Assembly: GCA_003647375.1 (NCBI GenBank) | Contig: QMMS01000065.1 | Span: 1 to 17,191, forward strand | Reading direction: 5' to 3' | Source: Deltaproteobacteria bacterium | GTDB taxonomy: Bacteria > Desulfobacterota > Desulfobacteria > Desulfobacterales > B30-G6 | Length of the DNA stretch: 17,191 nt | Part shown: positions 13,367 through 17,191 of the stretch, piece by piece | Position numbering within the stretch: position 1 is the first letter of the stretch | Layout of the letters: each line of letters begins with the position of its first letter | Translations under genes and position numbers: made by a program | The notes under the pieces: generated by a model | What the model was told of the DNA's origin: nothing | Seen by the model: the letters and a program-made list of their open reading frames with translations, nothing else | Database searches by the model: none

Positions 13367-13573
13367 CTATCCATTTTCAAGAACGGAGCCAGGTCCCATA
13401 AGGGGTTTGAACATTTTTTTGCCTGCACCGCAGACCGGACATTTCCAGTCCTCCGGAAGATCTTCAAACTGAGTTCCTTTAGGTATCTTACCTTTTCGAT
13501 CCCCCTTGTCGGGATTGTATATATACCCGCAGTTGACGGTCTGGCACTGGTACATCTCTTCCGGGTTTGCCAT
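13367..13573 (-). CDS. type II rubredoxin with CX4C first knuckle
   Basis: The 68-aa protein has rubredoxin folding marks ([30 protein letters not shown]) with Cys45 and Cys48, but the first pair is Cys10-QTVN-Cys15, four residues apart instead of two. Such spacing is known for the second rubredoxin of some Desulfovibrio. A 12-residue tail ([12 protein letters not shown]) follows the core. The ATG is preceded by AGGAGATAT and lies 12 bases after the flavoprotein-fusion stop, so both are in one transcript and may be redox partners. The wider loop should alter iron-site geometry or potential; that is inference. Confidence 0.92.
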   Translation of the reverse strand: MANPEEMYQCQTVNCGYIYNPDKGDRKGKIPKGTQFEDLPEDWKCPVCGAGKKMFKPLMGPGSVLENG

Positions 13574-13585
13574 GGATATCTCCTT

Positions 13586-14578
13586 TTATGTGTCTGTTGC
13601 CATGCTGGTGACGTTTTCATGTATCTGCTCACGAAGTTGCACAATCAAATCAAAGGGCGCGTGTTGGGGATCGGGCAGGTTCCAAACCGATGTCATGACA
13701 TCGGGAATTACAGGAATGTCAATATCATTACTCATGGTAACGATGATATCCGGGCGACATTCCTGTATGGTCTTGGATCGAGATGGGGGCTGGTGGAAAG
13801 CCATATCGATTCCGATTTCCGCCATGGCTTCTACTACACCAGGATGCGTTGCCTGAGCGGACTCTTTTCCGGCTGTCACGACATGAAACCTGCTTCCGGC
13901 ATGATACTTCGTTAAGGCATCGGCCATCTGGGTCCTGATGTCGTTGTGCTTACCGAGGAAAAGAATCCGTTTGCGTTTGAGCAGCGATGACATCAACGCA
14001 TGGGCGGTCCTGGAAATCTCTGTGCTTAGATCCGGTTTGTTTTGAAAATCGGCAGAGGTTTCGATGCCGGGGTAGGTCATGCTTCCGCTGAAATTGGCAT
14101 CAATGGCATCAAAAAAATAGCTTGCTACGAGATGGACGCCGTCAAAGAGCTTTTTGCCACGACTGCCGCCCATGGAGAGAAAAAATCCCTTCCGGGTGGT
14201 TGACAGGGGGTCGGACAGGCGGAAACGGTATTTACGTGACCAGAGGGTCTGTGTTCTGTCGATGAGTGCTTTCAACTGGGATGTCACGCTGTAAAAGAAT
14301 ACAGGCGATGAAGCAACCACCACCTGGGCTTTGCGTAGTAACGGATAGATGGTCCCAGCCATGTCGTCGTTACCGATAATACAAAAGCCCTTTTTTTCAC
14401 AATGGCCGCATCCGATGCAGGGTTTTATGTTCATCCGGGTGGTGTCGAGGATTTGAACTTCGACACCCATCTTCTCTACTTCAGCGAGGAATGTTTTCAA
14501 GAGGTAATCGGAACTGCCGGCTTTTTTGGGACTGCCCTGTAGACCTAATACCAGCATGGGAACCATCCAGTAGTACAT
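13586..14578 (-). CDS. iron-sulfur flavoprotein fused to inactive LMW-phosphatase-like domain
   Basis: The protein of 323-330 aa has two parts. Residues 8-190 are an NADPH:FMN-reductase-like flavodoxin fold (LGLQGSPKKAGSSDYLL as phosphate loop) with C54-x2-C57-x2-C60-x5-C66, the [4Fe-4S] motif of iron-sulfur flavoproteins, and SPVFFYSVTSQLKALIDR after it. From about 203 the sequence ILFLGKHNDIRTQMADAL has the shape of the P-loop of low-molecular-weight phosphatases and ArsC-type arsenate reductases (C-x5-R), but Gly209 replaces the catalytic Cys; Arg215 and the late DP (303-304) remain. So the second domain is probably a binding module. The start may be 14578, 14566 or 14557; none has a strong ribosome site. 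It sits between the cytochrome and the CX4C rubredoxin. Confidence 0.85.
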   Translation of the reverse strand: MYYWMVPMLVLGLQGSPKKAGSSDYLLKTFLAEVEKMGVEVQILDTTRMNIKPCIGCGHCEKKGFCIIGNDDMAGTIYPLLRKAQVVVASSPVFFYSVTSQLKALIDRTQTLWSRKYRFRLSDPLSTTRKGFFLSMGGSRGKKLFDGVHLVASYFFDAIDANFSGSMTYPGIETSADFQNKPDLSTEISRTAHALMSSLLKRKRILFLGKHNDIRTQMADALTKYHAGSRFHVVTAGKESAQATHPGVVEAMAEIGIDMAFHQPPSRSKTIQECRPDIIVTMSNDIDIPVIPDVMTSVWNLPDPQHAPFDLIVQLREQIHENVTSMATDT

Positions 14579-14588
14579 TTTTTAAGTA

Positions 14589-14930
14589 TTAACGAATATG
14601 ACATTTCGAGCATTTTGTGGGGCCGGCCTTGTTGCCTGCTTTTTTTTCCGCCTTGTGGCACTTGACGCACAACTTCTTCATGACAGCCTTGGGTTTCAGC
14701 TGCCCATTTTCCTTAAGCCGGGCCAGAGATTGCGGTTCCTGTGGAAACATGGTGTGGCAGGCATTACAGTCTCCAAGCCTGTCTTGATGTTTACGGTGCG
14801 GGAAAGAGACCGCGCCCTTGGAGCCGGCATCGATCTGTATTTTTTCCGCTCCTTTGTTTTCCACGGCTAAGCCGATGGTTGAAATGAAAACACTGAGGAT
14901 AATACCAACCACCCACTTTGTTATGCGCAT
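14589..14930 (-). CDS. periplasmic triheme cytochrome c (c7/c3 type)
   Basis: The 113-aa precursor has a signal peptide (basic start, hydrophobic residues 6-21, likely cleavage near Ala22) and three CXXCH haem-binding sites: CNACH (55-59), CVKCH (88-92) and CSKCH (107-111). The segment SFPHRKHQDRLGDC before the first site resembles class III cytochromes. Only two further His (45 and 48) exist, so with three proximal His the third haem cannot have bis-His ligation; Met61 or Met84 or an open site may serve. It should carry electrons in the periplasm. AGGAG precedes the ATG. It lies 10 bases upstream of the flavoprotein-fusion gene, an odd neighbour for a periplasmic protein. Confidence 0.9.
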   Translation of the reverse strand: MRITKWVVGIILSVFISTIGLAVENKGAEKIQIDAGSKGAVSFPHRKHQDRLGDCNACHTMFPQEPQSLARLKENGQLKPKAVMKKLCVKCHKAEKKAGNKAGPTKCSKCHIR

Positions 14931-14960
14931 CAGCTACTCCTGTGATTAATCTACCCTAAC

Positions 14961-14978
14961 GTTTATGCAACCTTGGGG
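14961..14978 (+). repeat. 18-bp dispersed motif, copy 2
   Basis: GTTTATGCAACCTTGGGG differs from the copy at 8516-8533 at two positions. It lies between the zinc-ribbon gene end and the cytochrome start, and the wider match runs into the zinc-ribbon stop codon. Confidence 0.55.
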
Positions 14979-14979
14979 T

Positions 14980-15165
14980 CTATTCGCCGCCTGACAGAGT
15001 ACATTGGTTGAAATCAATTTCTTCACCGCAGCTCTGACAGCGATGGGTTTTATCGAATTCATCCGAAAAAATCTCCTTGGTCTTTCCGCAGGATGGACAC
15101 TTGCACTCAAACGATTTCAGGTTCTTGAATTGTTCATAGCCTGGACAATGCTGTGGTGTAGACAT
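14980..15165 (-). CDS. small zinc-ribbon / metal-binding protein
   Basis: The 61-aa product has two CXXC knuckles, CPSC (Cys23, 26) and CQSC (Cys43, 46), spaced like a zinc ribbon, plus Cys7, Cys21 and Cys55. Between them is the acidic KTKEIFSDEFDKTH. Similar short unnamed proteins occur beside rubredoxin and rubrerythrin genes of anaerobes. It could bind Zn or Fe. Its Shine-Dalgarno, TAGGAGGT, is very strong, so it should be well expressed. A MITE-like element begins 14 bases upstream of its start, so it may now be separated from the flavodoxin promoter. Confidence 0.75.
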   Translation of the reverse strand: MSTPQHCPGYEQFKNLKSFECKCPSCGKTKEIFSDEFDKTHRCQSCGEEIDFNQCTLSGGE

Positions 15166-15179
15166 GGTTACCTCCTAGT

Positions 15180-15326
15180 TAGTGTCTATCCACAAATGGT
15201 CTTTTCCCGCGATATCGGCGTTGGACGCCATGATTTAACTCCTCAAAATAGCACGCTATTACTCCGGGTTAAATCTGTCGTCCGCCTTGATCTCACGCAA
15301 AAATCCTCATTTCTGGACGGGCACTA
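15180..15326. mobile_element. 147-bp MITE-like near-palindrome
   Basis: The ends form imperfect terminal inverted repeats of 19 bases, TAGTGyCyrTCCAsAAATG, 15 of 19 matching. CTAGTT occurs at both edges (15175-15180 and 15324-15329), a possible target duplication. The inside is also palindromic: GGACG/CGTCC (15222-15226, 15279-15283), ATTTAAC/GTTAAAT (15233-15239, 15268-15274) and AATAGC/GCTATT (15247-15252, 15255-15260) around a centre at 15253. No ORF of note. It fills the whole space between the zinc-ribbon start and the flavodoxin stop. Confidence 0.75.
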
Positions 15327-15327
15327 G

Positions 15328-15759
15328 TTATAGTTTTGAAGCAATCTGCTTTCCATAATCCTGTGCCATTTGGATGCCGCCGCCCAGGGAACTGTTCTTC
15401 AGGCGCATGGGGCCAGAAACCATATCCATCTGAAAGATATTTTCCATGGTCCCAAAAATCCTGTCCGGCGCTTCGCCACTCCAGCCGAAGGCGCCGAAAG
15501 AACCGGCGACTTTGTTTTCAAGTTCTGCCTTTTCTGCCAGAAAGAGCATGGTTTTCATGCCCTGCATCATGTCTCCGTGGTAGGTTGCGGACCCGAAAAC
15601 ATATCCATCATAACCCTGGAGATCCGCTTCGGTTTTCACTTCTTTCACGTTTTTTACACTTGCCTCACTGCCCTCTATACGTATGCCCTCGGCAATGAGG
15701 TTTGCGATTTGTTCTGTTTCACCGGTTCGTGTGGCATAAACAACAAGTACTTTTCCCAT
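15328..15759 (-). CDS. flavodoxin, similar to the FprA flavodoxin domain
   Basis: The 143-aa protein starts GKVLVVYATRTGETEQIA, an FMN phosphate loop (T10-x-T-G-x-T15), followed by YDGYVFGSATYHGDMMQGMKTML and SFGAFGWSGEAPDRIF, the second and third FMN loops. These words resemble the C-terminal domain of flavodiiron proteins more than classical flavodoxins. It is a cytoplasmic electron carrier using FMN. Start at 15759 is set by GGAG eight bases upstream; longer versions from 15879 would read through the leader palindrome. Its stop lies at the edge of the MITE-like element. With an fprA remnant in the same island, it may be a spare carrier or a domain now working alone. Confidence 0.9.
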   Translation of the reverse strand: MGKVLVVYATRTGETEQIANLIAEGIRIEGSEASVKNVKEVKTEADLQGYDGYVFGSATYHGDMMQGMKTMLFLAEKAELENKVAGSFGAFGWSGEAPDRIFGTMENIFQMDMVSGPMRLKNSSLGGGIQMAQDYGKQIASKL

Positions 15760-15772
15760 TTCAGTTCTCCAA

Positions 15773-15795
15773 ATAAAATCGTTACACGATTTTAT
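15773..15795. promoter_or_regulatory. 23-bp palindrome upstream of flavodoxin, candidate operator
   Basis: ATAAAATCGT (15773-15782) and ACGATTTTAT (15786-15795) are perfect inverted arms around three bases (TAC). It lies three bases upstream of the GGAG site of the flavodoxin gene. It could be a repressor site or a leader hairpin controlling translation. It overlaps the start of the GCGGC hairpin. Confidence 0.5.
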
Positions 15796-15813
15796 GAAAC
15801 GCGGCAAAGCCGC
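15791..15813. repeat. GCGGC-nnn-GCCGC hairpin repeat, copy 2
   Basis: TTTATGAAAC then GCGGC-AAA-GCCGC. It is the inverse of 12746-12768, sharing the arm and the TTTATGAAAC flank. Here it is in the flavodoxin leader. Confidence 0.6.
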
Positions 15814-15914
15814 TTGTTTAAGACAATACTTGTCCTTTGAAATTATTTCTAAATCCCATATTCTTAAAATTTGAAACACTCATTTTAGCTGTCAGCCACC
15901 CTTGAACCCTTCAG

Positions 15915-16070
15915 TTACCCGATCCGCTTGTCTGTTCCATCGTATTGGCAATCGGGCGTATAACATGTGTTATCCAGGAACTCACATTTTTCCTTGCATG
16001 ACGGGCATTCATTCGGGTGCGTATCGGCCTCGAGCGTATATCCACAATTTGAACATTTCCAGCTGGACAT
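15915..16070 (-). CDS. rubredoxin-like domain protein
   Basis: This 51-aa protein begins SSWKCSNCGYTLEAD (Cys6, Cys9) and continues NECPSCKEKCEFLDNTCYTPDC (Cys22, Cys25, plus Cys29, 36, 41). The first four Cys form the two knuckles of a shortened rubredoxin like the C-terminal part of rubrerythrin; the others are typical of a small family that accompanies desulfoferrodoxin in sulfate reducers. It probably carries one electron. The Shine-Dalgarno AAGGAGGTGATCC matches the 16S end almost completely, so I chose this start over the ATG at 16115. It lies 14 bases after the desulfoferrodoxin stop: same transcript. Confidence 0.88.
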   Translation of the reverse strand: MSSWKCSNCGYTLEADTHPNECPSCKEKCEFLDNTCYTPDCQYDGTDKRIG

Positions 16071-16084
16071 ATGGATCACCTCCT

Positions 16085-16459
16085 TTATTCTTTCCAAAGA
16101 CCATGCAGGGTGCAATAAGCACGTGCTGCAACCGCAGCTGCGTCCAGGTTGAAAACAGCTTCGGGCGCATCGCCAGCGTTCAGAAATTGAACGTATGATT
16201 TGCCGTTTGCAAGCACTTCAATCCATTCGATGTAATGTTTTTCTTCCATGGGATGAGCAACATCACCGACTTTAACTTTCACACCACCATCAACTTTTTC
16301 GACCACCGGCACATGCTTTTCTGTTGCCGCATCAACCGTGTTTGCTTTCAGGTTAGCCATGGGTTGTCCACAGCAGACCAATTCACCTGCGCCGCCGTGC
16401 ATTACCTGTACAATGTTACCACAAAGTTTACATTTGTAGACTTCAGACCTTTCCGCCAT
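16085..16459 (-). CDS. dfx: desulfoferrodoxin (superoxide reductase)
   Basis: The 124-aa enzyme reduces superoxide to hydrogen peroxide in the cytoplasm without releasing oxygen. The N-terminal desulforedoxin domain binds one iron through Cys10, Cys13, Cys29 and Cys30 (YKCKLCG and LVCCGQPM). The catalytic domain has all ligands of centre II at the family positions: His49 in EKHVPV, His69 and His75 in [14 protein letters not shown], Cys116 and His119 in YCTLHG. Glu47 and Lys48, which assist catalysis, are also present. GGAGG precedes the ATG at 16459. It follows a conserved 71-aa gene by 32 bases and precedes the rubredoxin-like gene by 14. Rubredoxins encoded here are the expected electron donors. 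Confidence 0.97.
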   Translation of the reverse strand: MAERSEVYKCKLCGNIVQVMHGGAGELVCCGQPMANLKANTVDAATEKHVPVVEKVDGGVKVKVGDVAHPMEEKHYIEWIEVLANGKSYVQFLNAGDAPEAVFNLDAAAVAARAYCTLHGLWKE

Positions 16460-16491
16460 TTTAATGCCTCCTTTTTGTTGTTTTGCTGTTG

Positions 16492-16707
16492 TTATGGTTT
16501 GCGATTCTGGTGCCACCACCCTTTTTTAATATGTTTTTCGCGCTCGGTTTCCGCCAGTTTTTGAATCTTGTAGGCGGCGTCACGCATGATGCCGTAAAGA
16601 ATACCGCAGCCGGTGTCTTCTCTTTCGGCATCACCGATATTTGCCAGTTCAATCATTTCATCGGTGAGATGAAGGGTCTTTTTTAGATTGTTGTCACAAG
16701 GTTTCAT
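16492..16707 (-). CDS. conserved small protein upstream of desulfoferrodoxin
   Basis: The 71-aa product, [46 protein letters not shown], is helical and soluble with a single GC-G turn in the middle. Short proteins with the [10 protein letters not shown] word recur in sulfate reducers and syntrophs, often near oxygen-defence genes, but have no known function. Start 16707 is chosen for AGGA five bases upstream and because the conserved part begins soon after; an ATG at 16743 would add 12 residues. It is the first gene of the desulfoferrodoxin operon. The charged tail ends [11 protein letters not shown]. Confidence 0.75.
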   Translation of the reverse strand: MKPCDNNLKKTLHLTDEMIELANIGDAEREDTGCGILYGIMRDAAYKIQKLAETEREKHIKKGWWHQNRKP

Positions 16708-16752
16708 GAATCCTATGACTCCGGCTAAAAAGTTGGGTGTCATTCCAAGTTA

Positions 16753-16770
16753 GCTGTGAGATATCACAGC
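16753..16770. promoter_or_regulatory. palindrome in the leader of the dfx operon
   Basis: GCTGTGA-gata-TCACAGC is a perfect 7-bp inverted repeat. It contains TGTGA/TCACA half sites as in Crp/Fnr-type operators, but with four bases between instead of six. A second palindrome, CCGTT-ga-AACGG, is at 16821-16832. Both lie between the -10 box and the first gene. Confidence 0.4.
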
Positions 16771-16851
16771 ATCTGTCTGGCCTTGTTCTCTTAACAGCGT
16801 TTCAGGCAAAATATTTGGTGCCGTTGAAACGGCCCTGTGAGAACGGGCGTT

Positions 16852-16857
16852 ATTATA
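16852..16857 (-). promoter_or_regulatory. -10 box for the dfx operon
   Basis: TATAAT, a full consensus -10 hexamer, reads on the minus strand here. No good -35 box is found at 16-18 bases, so an activator may be needed. Transcription would start near 16845, giving a leader of about 140 bases that contains the two palindromes. Confidence 0.4.
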
Positions 16858-17041
16858 ATGACCTATCAAGATGCGTGCCAGAGAATGTCGGCCGGAATGT
16901 TTTTTTAACAAAACAATCAAAAGATTCAAGTCATTGGTGGTAAACATTGCCGAATGGGCCCCCAATAGACTGAACGCTGCGGGTTTGTGTTGCTGTCGCC
17001 ACCTGAGAGAATTTTGTCAACATTCCGACAAGCATAGGAAA

Positions 17042-17059
17042 CCCTATAGTTGCATAAAC
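17042..17059 (-). repeat. 18-bp dispersed motif, copy 3
   Basis: Read on the minus strand, GTTTATGCAACTATAGGG differs at one position from the copy at 8516-8533. It overlaps the left arm of the inverted repeat at 17055-17179. Confidence 0.55.
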
Positions 17060-17179
17060 AACATGGCAAAGCATAGATAATAAGTTGTTATTATATGCAA
17101 TATCGTAGGAATAGCGCCATTGCCTGGATATTCCCCCAGGTGAATTCCAAGGATGGTGTCTTTTTTGCCATGTTGTTTA
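17055..17179. repeat. 16-bp inverted repeat around a palindromic core
   Basis: TAAACAACATGGCAAA (17055-17070) is exactly inverted at 17164-17179. Between them lie ATAATAA/TTATTAT (17077-17083, 17088-17094) and CCTGG/CCCAGG-type stems near 17127-17142; TGCATA at 17051 pairs with TATGCA at 17094. It may be a small non-autonomous element; no gene is seen from 16744 to the window end. Confidence 0.55.
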
Positions 17180-17191
17180 CCCTGCGGGAAA

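Noticed and set aside
16861..16880. Sigma54-like site TGGCACG-N4-TTGAT on the minus strand
   Set aside because: The -24 half is perfect but the essential GC at -12 is GA, and a consensus TATAAT lies immediately downstream.
16750..16965. 71-aa minus-strand ORF upstream of the dfx operon
   Set aside because: It covers the predicted promoter and palindromes, has no ribosome site and no family resemblance.

Overview
The window looks like a stretch of a mesophilic sulfate-reducing deltaproteobacterium (Desulfobacterota, probably near Desulfobacterales). The evidence is a set of anaerobe redox proteins typical of that group: desulfoferrodoxin with its rubredoxin-type partners, a multihaem class III-type cytochrome c, an iron-sulfur flavoprotein, a DsrE-like protein, a DVU0298-type HEAT protein, and intergenic DNA crowded with dispersed repeats. 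No rRNA, tRNA, CRISPR array or intact transposon was seen.

Layout. Positions 1-840 hold little coding sequence: one doubtful small arginine-rich ORF, a 12-bp palindrome and a possible structured leader. A STAS-like protein follows (840-1112), then a dispersed repeat and a compact FtsX-type permease on the minus strand. From 2331 to about 10450 all genes are on the plus strand and form a surface-glycan set: a GSCFA protein, a left-handed beta-helix acyltransferase, two GT4 glycosyltransferases, a histidine phosphatase, a COG4671-like GT-B enzyme and a divergent polysaccharide deacetylase. The set ends in an aminotransferase gene that has lost its middle. Three long gene-free gaps in this part (5148-5255, 6991-7327, 8471-9055) are filled with tandem repeats, G-rich runs and hairpin elements.

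From 10494 to 16707 the genes are on the minus strand. A broken REP-associated tyrosine transposase and a HEAT-repeat protein come first in coordinate order. Then comes a redox and oxygen-defence island, read right to left: a conserved 71-aa protein, desulfoferrodoxin, a rubredoxin-like protein, a short-chain flavodoxin resembling the FprA flavodoxin domain, a zinc-ribbon protein, a triheme cytochrome c, an iron-sulfur flavoprotein fused to a phosphatase-like domain without its catalytic Cys, a CX4C rubredoxin, a normal rubredoxin (52 aa), a gutted fprA remnant, a ferredoxin and a DsrE-like protein. Known biochemistry of the families suggests electrons flow through the small iron proteins to superoxide reductase. 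The oxygen-reducing flavodiiron protein that would normally accompany them survives only as its two ends.

The most unusual non-coding signals are these: two arrays of 18-21-bp units, each unit a tiny hairpin whose stem changes on both sides together; a composite repeat whose end hairpins also covary; a 147-bp MITE-like near-palindrome; and two genes (aminotransferase, fprA) that keep both ends but have lost the centre.
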